The notes beneath the pieces are model-generated. The model was given only the letters and a program-made list of their open reading frames with translations, was not told where the DNA came from and did not search any database. Positions 30,300 to 38,980 of a DNA stretch of 64,000 nucleotides are shown in pieces. Every line of letters starts with the position of its first letter. Within the stretch, counting starts at the first letter, position 1. The translations under genes were made by a program, and so were the position numbers. This stretch comes from Pseudomonas vanderleydeniana (GTDB lineage: Bacteria; Pseudomonadota; Gammaproteobacteria; Pseudomonadales; Pseudomonadaceae), in contig NZ_CP077093.1 in the NCBI RefSeq assembly GCF_014268755.2, positions 6,942,501 to 7,006,500 of the forward strand, read 5' to 3'.

Positions 30300-31046
30300 A
30301 TGCGAGCATGGATTGGCATTATCGGCCTGGCCTGGGCCTTTGGCGTACAGGCTGCGCCGAAGGTCGCAGTGGCCGACCTGGCCTATCAGGCACAGGTGGA
30401 GCAGTACATTCGTAGCGTTTCGGCCCGCGCCAACTACCAGCAGGGCTACTACGGCGCCTCTGGTGCCGCGAGCTACGACGAGTATGAAAGCCGCAGCAGC
30501 TATATCGAGCAGGGCGAACTGCGCAAGTTCACCGGCGACATCAAGGGCGAGATCCTGCGCAGCGGCATGTTCCAGCTGGTCCAGGGCACACCCTACACGT
30601 CCAACTCCAAGGGCGACGTCTACGACGTCATCAAGCGGATCAAGGCCGGCAACTTCAAGGGTGCCGACTACGTGCTGTTCGGTACCGTCTCGGACATCGA
30701 CTTCACCCAGGACATCAACGAACTGGCCAACACCAACAGCTACTCGGCGGTGCTGGGCCTGACCCTGGTGGGTGACTTCAGCCTGATCAACACCCGGACC
30801 TACCAGATCACCTCGGCGTTCACCGCCATGGGTGAAGGGCAGGACACCAAGCTGGTCAACAGCCGGGATATCCGCGTGTCGCTGAACCGTCCGCGGGTGG
30901 TACGTGATGTCTCGAAGTCCCTGGGCGAGGATGTCGCACGGCAACTGAGCATGCAGCTCGGTGGTCCGGACATGTACCCGGACCAGCGCCCGCCCCTGCA
31001 GCGCAACAACCTGCCACCGGATGAGCCGGCCAGGGTTCTGCAGTAA
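30300..31046 (+). CDS. CsgG/LpoB-like exported protein
   Basis: A 248-residue protein with a Sec signal (residues about 1-18, ending VQAA) but no lipobox. APKVAVADLAYQ at the mature N terminus and GADYVLFGTVSDID, followed by LVGDFSLINTRTYQI, are the alternating strands of the CsgG/LpoB fold; a Tyr- and Ser-rich insert (about 40-68) follows the first strand. It starts three bases after the lpoB stop codon, so translation is likely coupled. Possibly a soluble periplasmic partner of the preceding lipoproteins; no function is established. Confidence 0.75.
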   Translation: MRAWIGIIGLAWAFGVQAAPKVAVADLAYQAQVEQYIRSVSARANYQQGYYGASGAASYDEYESRSSYIEQGELRKFTGDIKGEILRSGMFQLVQGTPYTSNSKGDVYDVIKRIKAGNFKGADYVLFGTVSDIDFTQDINELANTNSYSAVLGLTLVGDFSLINTRTYQITSAFTAMGEGQDTKLVNSRDIRVSLNRPRVVRDVSKSLGEDVARQLSMQLGGPDMYPDQRPPLQRNNLPPDEPARVLQ

Positions 31047-31065
31047 TTCCAGGCGGCACAAAAAA

Positions 31066-31091
31066 GGCGACCCCAGTGGTCGCCTTTTTTT
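31066..31091 (+). terminator. Strong intrinsic terminator of the lipoprotein operon
   Basis: GGCGACC (31066-31072) pairs with GGTCGCC (31078-31084) around a five-base loop, followed by seven T and preceded by an A run, so it can act in both directions between convergent genes. Confidence 0.9.
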
Positions 31092-31107
31092 CTGCTCGTG
31101 TCCTGCC

Positions 31108-31740
31108 TCAGGTCGTGGCCTTGTGCAGGGTTGCCAGGAAGCCCGCCGCACCGACGAACAAGCCGGCAAAGGTACGGTTCATCCGGCGCTGTTGCCGAGG
31201 CGTGCGCAGCAGGCGCAGGACCTTGGCCGCCAGGCCCGTGTAGCCGGCCATGACGATCATGTCGACACCGATCATGGTGACACCCAGGATCAGGTACTGA
31301 TGCACCAGCGGCGCATGCGGGTCGATGAATTGCGGCAGTACCGCGAGCATGAACACCAGGGCCTTGGGGTTGCTGACGTTGACCAGGAAGCCGCGGAACA
31401 TCAGGGTCAGCGGCTTGCCGACCGGGCGGATCGTCGCCTCTTCAGCCATGTCGCTGGGCAGCGCGCGCCATTGCTTGACCGCGAGATAGACCAGGTAGAT
31501 CACACCGAACCACTTGATGGCATAGAAAGCGGTGGAAGACGCCGCCAGGATCGCACCAACGCCAGCCGCGATCACCGCAATCTGCGCCGCCAGGCCCAGT
31601 TGCAGGCCGAGGGCGTTCCAATAGCCGCGCAGGAAGCCGTACTGCAAGCCACTGGACATCGAGGCGATGGCACCCGCGCCCGGAGACAGGCTGATCACCC
31701 AGCATGCCGCAAAAAAGGCCAACCATGTCTCAAGCAGCAT
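31108..31740 (-). CDS. LysE/RhtB family amino-acid exporter
   Basis: A 210-residue inner-membrane exporter with about six hydrophobic segments. The N-terminal motif FFAACWVISLSPGAGAIASMSSGLQYG is the RhtB/LysE signature with its SPGP-like turn (here SPGA), and VNVSNPKALVFMLAVLPQFI is the second conserved block. Such proteins export homoserine, threonine, leucine or basic amino acids; the substrate is not determined. The ATG at 31740 has GAGG seven bases upstream; the reading from 31929 overlaps yheS and is not supported. Confidence 0.88.
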   Translation of the reverse strand: MLLETWLAFFAACWVISLSPGAGAIASMSSGLQYGFLRGYWNALGLQLGLAAQIAVIAAGVGAILAASSTAFYAIKWFGVIYLVYLAVKQWRALPSDMAEEATIRPVGKPLTLMFRGFLVNVSNPKALVFMLAVLPQFIDPHAPLVHQYLILGVTMIGVDMIVMAGYTGLAAKVLRLLRTPRQQRRMNRTFAGLFVGAAGFLATLHKATT

Positions 31741-31846
31741 CACGCACCTCGGATAAACGCTGTAACAAACCTCTAAGCTAATCCGAAGGCGTGAACTTGA
31801 CCACCGTTTTCTTGAGCGGCCGACAACCGCGGCAGCGGCGTGTCCG

Positions 31847-33757
31847 TCAGGACAACGCCTCCAGTTCCGCCTGCATGCTCTCCAGCAGTTCCAGGGCTGC
31901 CATCCAGGCCTCTTCCAGCTCGGACTCACGGGCCTTCAACTTGGCCTGCTCGGCCAACAGGTCACGTAGCTCGTCCTTGCGGGCAGCCTCGTAGAGTGCG
32001 CTGTCGCCGAGGCTCTCCTCGACCACTGCCAGGCGCTCATGCAGCTTGCCCAGCTCGGCTTCGAGCTTGTCCGCCTGGCGCTTGTGCGGTGCCAGTTGCT
32101 GGCGCAGGGCGGCCGCGGCCTGGCGCTGGGCCTTCTTGTCGGTCTTGTCGGGATTGACCGGCGTGCTGCTGACCGGCGCATTGCGCTGGCGATACTCCAC
32201 CAGCCAACGGGCGTAGTCATCCAGGTCGCCATCGAATTCCTCGACCTTGCCGTCAGCGACCAGGAAGAAGTTGTCGGTGGTGCTCTTGAGCAGATGACGG
32301 TCGTGGGAAACCACCAGCACCGCGCCACTGAACTCCTGCAGGGCCATGGTCAATGCCAGGCGCATTTCCAGGTCCAGGTGGTTGGTCGGTTCATCGAGCA
32401 GCAGCAGGTTCGGCCGCTCCCAGGCGATCAGCGCCAGGGCCAACCGGGCCTTCTCGCCGCCGGAGAAATTCAGGACCGGCTCGTCGATGCGTGCACCCCG
32501 GAAATCGAAGCCGCCGAGGAAGTCACGCAAGGTCTGCTCACGCTCGGTCGGTGCCAGGCGCTGCAGATGCAGCAACGGACTGGCCTTGGAGTCCAGCGAG
32601 TCGAGCTGGTGCTGGGCGAAGTAACCGACCACGGTGTTTTCGCCACGGGTCAGGCGCCCTGCCAGAGGCGACAGGTCGCCGGCCAGGTTCTTGATCAGCG
32701 TCGACTTGCCCGCACCGTTGGGGCCAAGCAGGCCGATCCGGGCACCCGGAGTCAGTTGCAGCTTGACCTTCTCCAGGATGGTCTTGTCGCCATAGCCCAG
32801 GCGCGCGTCGGAAAGGTCCAGCAGCGGGCTGGAGATCTTATGCGACTCGCGGAAGGTGAAGTCGAACGGCGAATCGACATGGGCCGCCGACAGCTCCTCC
32901 ATCCGCTCCAGGGCCTTGATCCGGCTCTGCGCCTGGCGGGCCTTGGTGGCCTGGGCCTTGAAGCGGGCGATGTAGCTTTCCATGTGCGCACGCTGCGCCT
33001 GCTGCTTCTCGTAGGCCTGTTGCTGCTGGGCCAGACGCTCGGCACGGGCGCGTTCGAACGCGGTGTAGCCACCGCGATAGAGCACCAGCTTGCGCTGGTC
33101 GACATGGGCCACGTGGTCGACCACTTCATCGAGGAAGTCGCGGTCGTGGGAGATCAGCAGCAAGGTGCCGGGGTAGCTCTTGAGCCAGTCTTCCAGCCAG
33201 ATGATCGCATCGAGATCGAGGTGGTTGGTCGGTTCGTCGAGCAGCAGCAGATCCGACGGGCACATCAGTGCCTGCGCCAGGTTCAGGCGCATCCGCCAGC
33301 CACCGGAGAAGTCGCCGACCTGACGATCCATCTGCTCGTTCGTGAACCCGAGGCCGGCCAGCAACTTGCGGGCACGGGCATCGGCGGTATAGCCGTCGGC
33401 GCTGTCGAGCTCCGAGTGCAGGCGAGCCAGGGCCGCGCCGTCCTGGGCCGCTTCGGCGGCAGCCAGGTCACGCTGCACCTGGCGCAGGCGCACGTCGCCG
33501 TCGAGCACATAGTCGACCGCCAGGCGTTCGAGGGTATCGACCTCCTGGCGCATGTGGGCGATACGCCAATCGGCCGGCAGGAAGCAGTCACCCGAGTCCG
33601 GGTGCAGCTCACCCCGCAACAGGGCGAACAGGCTCGATTTGCCGGCGCCGTTGGCACCGATCAGGCCGGCTTTCTGGCCGGCGTGCAGGGTCAGCTCGGC
33701 GTCTTCTAGCAGACGTTGCGGGCCACGCTGTAAAGTCAGGTTCTGAAGTCGAATCAT
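31847..33757 (-). CDS. yheS: ABC-F family ATPase YheS
   Basis: A 636-residue soluble protein with two ABC ATPase domains and no membrane segment. Domain 1 has GANGAGKSS, FSGGWRMRLNLAQAL and LLLDEPTNHLD; domain 2 has GPNGAGKST, FSGGEKARLALAL and LLLDEPTNHLD. The linker between them (about 240-310) is charged and helical, and a coiled-coil tail of about 100 residues closes the protein. ABC-F proteins act on the ribosome; YheS relieves stalling at certain nascent peptides. The ATG at 33757 (MIRLQNLTLQ) is the standard start. Confidence 0.93.
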   Translation of the reverse strand: MIRLQNLTLQRGPQRLLEDAELTLHAGQKAGLIGANGAGKSSLFALLRGELHPDSGDCFLPADWRIAHMRQEVDTLERLAVDYVLDGDVRLRQVQRDLAAAEAAQDGAALARLHSELDSADGYTADARARKLLAGLGFTNEQMDRQVGDFSGGWRMRLNLAQALMCPSDLLLLDEPTNHLDLDAIIWLEDWLKSYPGTLLLISHDRDFLDEVVDHVAHVDQRKLVLYRGGYTAFERARAERLAQQQQAYEKQQAQRAHMESYIARFKAQATKARQAQSRIKALERMEELSAAHVDSPFDFTFRESHKISSPLLDLSDARLGYGDKTILEKVKLQLTPGARIGLLGPNGAGKSTLIKNLAGDLSPLAGRLTRGENTVVGYFAQHQLDSLDSKASPLLHLQRLAPTEREQTLRDFLGGFDFRGARIDEPVLNFSGGEKARLALALIAWERPNLLLLDEPTNHLDLEMRLALTMALQEFSGAVLVVSHDRHLLKSTTDNFFLVADGKVEEFDGDLDDYARWLVEYRQRNAPVSSTPVNPDKTDKKAQRQAAAALRQQLAPHKRQADKLEAELGKLHERLAVVEESLGDSALYEAARKDELRDLLAEQAKLKARESELEEAWMAALELLESMQAELEALS

Positions 33758-33807
33758 AATGGCGGCGGAGTCTACCAGCTTCCCTCGCAACTGGCGCGGA
33801 TCTCACC

Positions 33808-34272
33808 ATGCATGCTGACCTGTGGACGTTTTCCCTGGAAATTTACGCCAAACCCGACGTGGAAAAGGCCTGCCTGGCGCTACAGGAGCAAGGGGCGGAT
33901 GTCTGCCTGCTGCTCTGTGCGGCCTGGCTCGGGGCGTACGGTGTCAGGTATGAACCCGGGCGACTGGCAAGCTTGCAAGGGGTTGCTCAGCCCTGGCGGG
34001 AACAGGTGGTGCAACCATTGCGACAACTGCGCGGGCAATGGCGGGCCATGGCCTTGCAGGACAGCGAGCTGAAGGGATTGCGCGATCGGGTCAAGTCACT
34101 CGAGCTGGAAGCCGAGCAGCACCTGCTGTTGCGCCTGGAGGTACTTGCCAGGGATTGGCCGCGGGAGGCTGCCGAGGATCTGGCGATGTGGCTGGACGGT
34201 GCGGCCGGCGAGGCGGCCCACCTGAGCCACGACGCGCTGCATCGGCTGCGCGTCGTGGTGAGCCAGGCTTAG
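33808..34272 (+). CDS. TIGR02444 family protein
   Basis: A 154-residue cytosolic protein recognised as TIGR02444 by DLWTFSLEIYAKPDVEKACLALQ and VCLLLCAAWLGAYGV, followed by a charged helical tail. Function unknown. It is divergent from yheS and convergent with algP, whose stop codon it overlaps by four bases; the same position between an ABC-F gene and algP is kept in other pseudomonads. Confidence 0.85.
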   Translation: MHADLWTFSLEIYAKPDVEKACLALQEQGADVCLLLCAAWLGAYGVRYEPGRLASLQGVAQPWREQVVQPLRQLRGQWRAMALQDSELKGLRDRVKSLELEAEQHLLLRLEVLARDWPREAAEDLAMWLDGAAGEAAHLSHDALHRLRVVVSQA

Positions 34273-35429
34273 GAAGCGCTGGTAGGCGTGCTGCTGGCAG
34301 CCGGGGTGGTTGCTGGAGCGGCAGGGGTCGGTGCAGGCGTAGCGGCAGCAGCTGGAGCTGGAGTCGGCGCCGATGCTGCTGGAGCAGTTGTCGGGGTTGC
34401 TGGCTTGGCAGCAGCGGGTTTGGCAGCGGCTGGTTTCGCAGCCGGCTTGGCGGCAGCAGGTTTGGCAGCGGCTGGTTTCGCAGCTGGCTTGGCGGCAGCG
34501 GGTTTGGCAGCGGCCGGTTTCGCGGCTGGCTTGGCGGCAGCGGGTTTGGCAGCGGCTGGTTTCGCAGCCGGCTTGGCGGCAGCAGGTTTGGCAGCGGCTG
34601 GTTTCGCAGCTGGCTTGGCGGCAGCAGGTTTGGCAGCGGCCGGTTTCGCAGCTGGTTTGGCGGCAGCGGGTTTGGCAGCGGCCGGTTTCGCGGCTGGCTT
34701 GGCGGCAGCAGTTTTAGCAGCGGCTGGTTTCGCAGCTGGCTTGGCGGCAGCGGGTTTGGCAGCAGCTGGTTTCGCGGCTGGCTTGGCGGCAGCAGTTTTA
34801 GCAGCGGCCGGTTTCGCAGCTGGCTTGGCAGCAGCAGTTTTAGCAGCAGCTGGTTTCGCAGCTGGCTTGGCGGCAGCAGGTTTGGCAGCAGCTGGTTTCG
34901 CAGCTGGCTTGGCGGCAGCAGTTTTAGCAGCGGCTGGTTTCGCAGCTGGCTTGGCGGCAGCGGGTTTGGCAGCAGCTGGTTTCGCGGCTGGCTTGGCAGC
35001 AGCTTTGGTCGGTGCGGCAGGCTTGGCGTCACGAGTCGACAGCGCCTTGGTCACGGCCTCTTTCACACGACCAACGCCTTGCGCCAACTTCAGGCTTTCC
35101 TGTGCATCGCGCTTGAGTTGCAGGATGTAGGCGCGGGTTTCCGACTGGCTGGTTTTCAGCTTGTCGAGCAACTCTTCCAGTTCACCGACAGCGGCCTTGG
35201 CCTTGGCTTGAGCCTTGGCTTTGCCGGCAGTGGCGGCGTCCTGCAGTTTGGTGCGCGACTTGTGCAGTTTTTCCTGGGCCTTGCCGCGTTGTTTTTCCAG
35301 TTTGGCGAGCAGTTTTTCAGCATCAGCCAAGGCTTGGGAGCAAGCGTTTTCCAAATGTTCGAGCAGGCTGCCCGAGAGTTGTTGGAGTAGGTGCAACGGA
35401 GTATTTACAGGCTTCTTGGTGGCCGACAT
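34269..35429 (-). CDS. algP: AlgP (AlgR3) histone H1-like regulatory protein
   Basis: A 386-residue DNA-associated protein. The first 130 residues form a charged coiled coil (LLAKLEKQRGKAQEKLHKSR, ELEELLDKLKTSQSETRAY); the rest is Lys-Pro-Ala repeats of the H1 type, then an acid-free Ala/Pro/Thr/Ser tail. In P. aeruginosa AlgP (352 aa) was reported to affect alginate gene expression and its repeats vary in number. A perfect AGGAGGT ribosome-binding site precedes the ATG. The tail is built of 14-residue units of the AAAKPAAAKPAAKP kind. Confidence 0.95.
   Translation of the reverse strand: MSATKKPVNTPLHLLQQLSGSLLEHLENACSQALADAEKLLAKLEKQRGKAQEKLHKSRTKLQDAATAGKAKAQAKAKAAVGELEELLDKLKTSQSETRAYILQLKRDAQESLKLAQGVGRVKEAVTKALSTRDAKPAAPTKAAAKPAAKPAAAKPAAAKPAAKPAAAKTAAAKPAAKPAAAKPAAAKPAAKPAAAKTAAAKPAAKPAAAKTAAAKPAAKPAAAKPAAAKPAAKPAAAKTAAAKPAAKPAAAKPAAAKPAAKPAAAKPAAAKPAAKPAAAKPAAAKPAAKPAAAKPAAAKPAAKPAAAKPAAAKPAAKPAAAKPAAAKPAAKPAAAKPAAAKPATPTTAPAASAPTPAPAAAATPAPTPAAPATTPAASSTPTSAS
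34441..35016. repeat. 42-bp tandem repeat array inside algP
   Basis: Fourteen copies of a 42-bp unit, phased exactly: the GC[AG]GC[TC]GG-TTGG element occurs at 34441 and every 42 bases to 34987, with no insertion or deletion. Units differ by point changes that mostly swap synonymous codons or Lys-Pro for Lys-Thr. Each unit encodes 14 residues, so gain or loss of units keeps the frame. Confidence 0.95.
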
Positions 35430-35621
35430 GGTTTACCTCCTGGCTGACGTGAGTGCGGCTCATACTAGACCTTCTGTGACTACCGCCGCTAGGGCATGTT
35501 GACAGTATTGAAGGGCCGACGTTGCATGCGGAAAAAAATGTTGTCGGCGATCATTCGCCAGGACGAACAACCGTCGAGCAGCACTGGCATAATCCGTCGG
35601 ATCTCAGGTCGGAGAGTTCCC

Positions 35622-36287
35622 ATGTCGCGTTACCTAATGTTGTCGCTGTGTCTTGTCCTGCCACTGGCCCACGGCGCACCGGAGGAAAAAGTCGACGACG
35701 CCCATGACCTCGCCTACAGCCTCGGCGCCAGCCTTGGCGAACGCCTGCGCCAGGAGGTTCCGGACCTGCAGCTCAAGGCTCTGGTCGAAGGCTTGCAGCA
35801 GGCCTACCAGGGCAAGCCACTGGCGCTGACGAACGAGCGGATCGAACAGGTCCTCGCCGCACATGAAGCGCAGGGTGCGCAAGAGTCGGACAAGCCGCAG
35901 AGCGAAGTCGCCCTCGAAGCCGAGAAAAAATTCCTGGCCGAAGAGAAGGCCAAGCCGGGTGTTCGCGAATTGGCCGACGGCATCCTGATGACCGAGCTGA
36001 CACCGGGTACCGGCGAGAAGGTTGCCGCCAACGGTCGAGTGCAGGTGCGCTACGTCGGACACCTGCCCAATGGCACGATCTTCGACCAGAACAATCAGCC
36101 GCAGTGGTTCCGCCTGGACAGCGTGATCAATGGCTGGCGCAACGCGTTGCCGCAGATGCCGGTCGGCGCCAAGTGGCGACTGGTGCTGCCATCAGCCCAG
36201 GCCTATGGCGCAGACGGTGCCGGTGACCTGATCGCCCCCTACACGCCGCTGGTCTTCGATATCGAGCTGCTCGGGGTCGCCAGTTGA
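35622..36287 (+). CDS. FKBP-type peptidyl-prolyl cis-trans isomerase, exported
   Basis: A 221-residue periplasmic isomerase and chaperone of the FkpA/Mip type. A signal peptide (about residues 1-19, ending AHGA) is followed by a helical dimerisation domain (LAYSLGASLGERLRQEVPDL) and a C-terminal FKBP domain starting VQVRYVGHLPNGTIFDQ with the later VINGWRNALPQMPVGAKWRLVLP and AYG. The start at 35622 was chosen because it opens the signal peptide and has GGAGAG upstream. It lies between divergent algP and convergent rsd; the pairing with algP is conserved. Confidence 0.92.
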   Translation: MSRYLMLSLCLVLPLAHGAPEEKVDDAHDLAYSLGASLGERLRQEVPDLQLKALVEGLQQAYQGKPLALTNERIEQVLAAHEAQGAQESDKPQSEVALEAEKKFLAEEKAKPGVRELADGILMTELTPGTGEKVAANGRVQVRYVGHLPNGTIFDQNNQPQWFRLDSVINGWRNALPQMPVGAKWRLVLPSAQAYGADGAGDLIAPYTPLVFDIELLGVAS

Positions 36288-36303
36288 ACCTGGCCTGAAA
36301 CGA

Positions 36304-36330
36304 AAAACGGTGCGCCATGCGCACCGTTTT
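36304..36330. terminator. Bidirectional intrinsic terminator between FKBP and rsd/algQ
   Basis: A perfect 12-bp stem, AAAACGGTGCGC (36304-36315) with GCGCACCGTTTT (36319-36330), around a three-base loop. A and T runs flank both sides, so it can end both convergent transcripts. Confidence 0.88.
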
Positions 36331-36350
36331 CAGGGATTGCCCACGACTGT

Positions 36351-36809
36351 TCAAGCCTGGGCGACGGCCTCTTCCTTGTGCGCATTGTGCAGCACTTCGA
36401 TCAGGCAATCCTCGAGCTCGAAGCGCTCGTGCAGCAGGCCGCCCAGCTCCTTGAACTTCTCCGCCACGCACTTGCCGGCGTCACACAGATCGTTGAAGGC
36501 GAGCAGCTTTTCAGTGATCACATCGATACGCGGGTAGAGGGTATCGGCCAGCTTCAGTCCGCGCTGGTCACCAAAGGCCTTGGCCTCGCTGGTCAGCTGT
36601 TCGTAGATTTCGAAATGCCCCGCCGACACGTAGTCCACCAGGACACCACAGAACTCCTGCAATGTCTCGCGGCTCTCCGCCAGGGCTCCAGGCTCGGCGC
36701 CAAGAGCATCGTAGGCCTGCACGAGTTCATGACGATCCTGCAACCAGCGATCGATCAGCAGATGAACTCCGCCCCAGCGTTCCTGGGCATTCTGACAACT
36801 TTCGAGCAT
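36351..36809 (-). CDS. algQ: Anti-sigma-70 factor Rsd/AlgQ
   Basis: A 152-residue cytosolic protein of the Rsd/AlgQ family that binds the housekeeping sigma factor domain 4. It opens [22 protein letters not shown] and includes [14 protein letters not shown] and [14 protein letters not shown] helices that form the four-helix bundle. In P. aeruginosa AlgQ binds RpoD and affects alginate, siderophore and virulence gene expression. A GGGAAGAG sequence precedes the ATG. The gene is convergent with the FKBP gene and is followed upstream by dsbB on the same strand. Confidence 0.95.
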   Translation of the reverse strand: MLESCQNAQERWGGVHLLIDRWLQDRHELVQAYDALGAEPGALAESRETLQEFCGVLVDYVSAGHFEIYEQLTSEAKAFGDQRGLKLADTLYPRIDVITEKLLAFNDLCDAGKCVAEKFKELGGLLHERFELEDCLIEVLHNAHKEEAVAQA

Positions 36810-36991
36810 GGTGATCTCTTCCCTTCAGGGTCATGCCGCCCGACACCTCGTTCCCGCCGAGGCTCCTGACTTGGCCAAACAGGGCAACCTGGTTTGCGTT
36901 GATGCGTGCGGGCCAGATTATGCCCGCGCGACACCTGCTTCAAGGTACGCAGCCGAGAAAGTTCATACAAGCGTTTAATCCGCAGGGGCGA

Positions 36992-37516
36992 CTACCGGTA
37001 GCGTCCGGCACCACGACGGGCGCCGAGAACCGGGCCGATCACCTGGTAGATCGCGAGGATGCACAGGCCGACGAAGGCCAGCAGGCTCCACTCGGGAATG
37101 CTCAGGTCGAACAGCGTCCAGTGGATCTGGGCACACTCGGCGGTGGCCCGGAACATCAACTGCAATGCCTGCAGCGGAGAGACCTGCTGCATCAGGCAAT
37201 GCAGGTCGGGCTGGCAGATCATCAGCTCCTCCGGCGGCAGTTGCTGCAACAGCACCTGGCGGGCCGCCGTCGCCGCTCCCGCCAGGGCAAGCAGCAGGCT
37301 CAGCGCACCGTACACCCGGCAGCCGGTACGTGCCGGCCCATGCAACGCCGCCAGCAGGCTGACCAGGCAGAAGCCACCCAGGAACAGCCGCTGCACCAGG
37401 CACAACGAGCAAGGCTCCAACCCGACCCCATGCTCCAGGTACAGCGAGGCCCCCATGACCAGGGCCGCTGCCAGGAAGGCCAGGGAGAACAGAGAGCGTG
37501 AGCGGGCCAGGAACAT
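36992..37516 (-). CDS. dsbB: Disulfide bond formation protein B
   Basis: A 174-residue inner-membrane quinone reductase that reoxidises DsbA. Four membrane segments are visible. The redox pairs are Cys36-Cys39 in EPCSLCLVQR and Cys101/Cys107 in MICQPDLHC, the latter with five residues between. Pseudomonas has two DsbB paralogues (DsbB and DsbH); this position next to algQ corresponds to one of them, and sequence alone does not tell me which. GGAAA precedes the ATG at 37516. Confidence 0.92.
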   Translation of the reverse strand: MFLARSRSLFSLAFLAAALVMGASLYLEHGVGLEPCSLCLVQRLFLGGFCLVSLLAALHGPARTGCRVYGALSLLLALAGAATAARQVLLQQLPPEELMICQPDLHCLMQQVSPLQALQLMFRATAECAQIHWTLFDLSIPEWSLLAFVGLCILAIYQVIGPVLGARRGAGRYR

Positions 37517-37594
37517 GGCTTTTCCGTAGCAGGAGAGACAGGCAGTTACGGTAGAGGAAAGGTCGCGGCCCTTTCAAGGCGAGCCAGAGCAGAT

Positions 37595-37667
37595 AATTCC
37601 TCAAGCATGTAAGGAATTACCGATAGACATCCTATGAAACCATTACGTGGCAAGTAGGATTTCGGTA
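37595..37667 (-). other. Two adjacent hairpins in the dsbB upstream region
   Basis: AATTCCT (37595-37601) pairs with AGGAATT (37612-37618); immediately after, TACCGA and ATCCTA (37618-37634) pair with TAGGAT and TCGGTA (37655-37667) around a small internal loop. The element sits 80-150 bases upstream of the dsbB start. It may be a structured leader or a small RNA; function not known. Confidence 0.35.
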
Positions 37668-37700
37668 TCAAGGCATTACAGGGAAATGGGCCTCCAGTCC

Positions 37701-37733
37701 GGGACGAGGCGCCCTGCGCAGGCGCCCGTCCCT
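37701..37733. terminator. Inverted repeat after hemY
   Basis: GGGACGAGGCGCC / GGCGCCCGTCCC, just beyond the hemY stop at 37742, forms a stem with small mismatches and a seven-base loop. No T run follows leftward, so it is only a possible terminator of the hemCDXY operon. Confidence 0.4.
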
Positions 37734-37741
37734 TTCGGCCA

Positions 37742-38980
37742 TCAGGCGTTGGCCGGAACCGGCAACGGACGCGCGAGCAGGCGCTCGTCCAGCAGGCCGA
37801 GACCTTCCTGGAACAGCTGGTTGCTGCGCTCGGTATCCCCCAACTGGGCCAGCAACCGGGCGAGCTCGGCGCAGGCCTCGGGGTTGCGCTGCACCCGCAG
37901 GCTGCCTTCCAGATAGTCACGCGCCTTGCCCCACAGGCTGTTCTGCAGGCACAGGCGGCCCAGGGTCAGCAGCAGGCTGGCATCGGCCGGATGATCCTTG
38001 AGCCAACCCTCGGCGGTCTGCAACTGACGCACCGGATCACGCCCACGCAACAGGCCATAGAGCCGAGCCAGGTGGCTCTCGTACTGGCGCTTGAGCGCGG
38101 TGCGCAGCGCCTCTTCCGCTTCGCCGTCAGCCCCCAGTTGCCGCAATTGTTCGGCATAGGCCAGGACCAGTTGCGGCTCCTGGCGCTGGGCCGCGGACAA
38201 CTGCTGCCAGGCCCGCTCCAACGACTGCAGGCCGGCTTCGCCATCCTGCTCACGGCGCGCCGCCAGGCCCAGGTTTTCACCCCAGGCACGACGTTCCAGC
38301 TCCGCCAGCTCGGCTGGCGGCAGCACCTTGTCCTTGCGCAGTTCAGGCAGCAACCGGACCACCGCCGACCAATCACCGCGCTGCTGATGCAGGCGCTGCA
38401 ACTGCCGCAGCACCTGGACACTGTGCGGATGCAGTTCGTGCATCGCCTGCAGGGTGCCCAGGGCGCCATCGGTATCCCCCCGGTCCACCTGCAACTGCGC
38501 GTGGCTCAGGGCAATCGCCAGCTCGGCCTGCGGCTGGCGCGTCAGGGCACGTTCCAGCAGGCTGTCGCTCTCTTCGTATTTACCCTGCTCGTTGGCCGCG
38601 CGTGCCGCACCGAGGTAGTACAGCAACGGCTGGCGCTCAGCCTCGGCTGCCCGGCTCAGATGCTTCTGGGCACTGGCCCAGCGGCCTTCGGCGAGGTCCA
38701 TCTGCCCCTGCTCGATAGCCAGCTGGACACGCCGGCTGCGATTGCGCCGGGACCACGGGTTGGCTGCCGAGCTGGAGGCCGTCACCAGGCCGACCAGGAA
38801 TTTCAGCACCCGATAGACCAGCCACAGCACCAGCAGCACGGCCAGGAATGCCCAGAGGCTGGACTCGTAGCGGAAGCTGTCGTAGGCGATCAGCACATAG
38901 CCGGCGTGCCGGTAGATCGCATAACCCACCAGGCCTGCCACGGCGATGACCAGCAGTGCAATGGCGATGAACCGCTTCAT
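37742..38980 (-). CDS. hemY: HemY-type membrane protein with TPR domain
   Basis: A 412-residue inner-membrane protein. Two N-terminal membrane segments (about 3-22 and 40-62) are followed by a cytosolic helical repeat domain of TPR type, with AQKHLSRAAEAERQPLLYYLGAARAA and LTLGRLCLQNSLWGKARDYLE. This is the gammaproteobacterial HemY, which shares a name but no homology with protoporphyrinogen oxidase. Its precise role in haem synthesis is unclear. It overlaps the hemX stop codon (ATGA) and is last in the hemC-hemD-hemX-hemY operon. Confidence 0.93.
   Translation of the reverse strand: MKRFIAIALLVIAVAGLVGYAIYRHAGYVLIAYDSFRYESSLWAFLAVLLVLWLVYRVLKFLVGLVTASSSAANPWSRRNRSRRVQLAIEQGQMDLAEGRWASAQKHLSRAAEAERQPLLYYLGAARAANEQGKYEESDSLLERALTRQPQAELAIALSHAQLQVDRGDTDGALGTLQAMHELHPHSVQVLRQLQRLHQQRGDWSAVVRLLPELRKDKVLPPAELAELERRAWGENLGLAARREQDGEAGLQSLERAWQQLSAAQRQEPQLVLAYAEQLRQLGADGEAEEALRTALKRQYESHLARLYGLLRGRDPVRQLQTAEGWLKDHPADASLLLTLGRLCLQNSLWGKARDYLEGSLRVQRNPEACAELARLLAQLGDTERSNQLFQEGLGLLDERLLARPLPVPANA

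Noticed and set aside
34038..35390. Rightward Gly/Ser/Phe- and Ala/Gly-rich frames opposite algP
   Set aside because: Produced by the 42-bp repeats, which leave several frames open; the AlgP frame has a perfect ribosome-binding site and known homologues.
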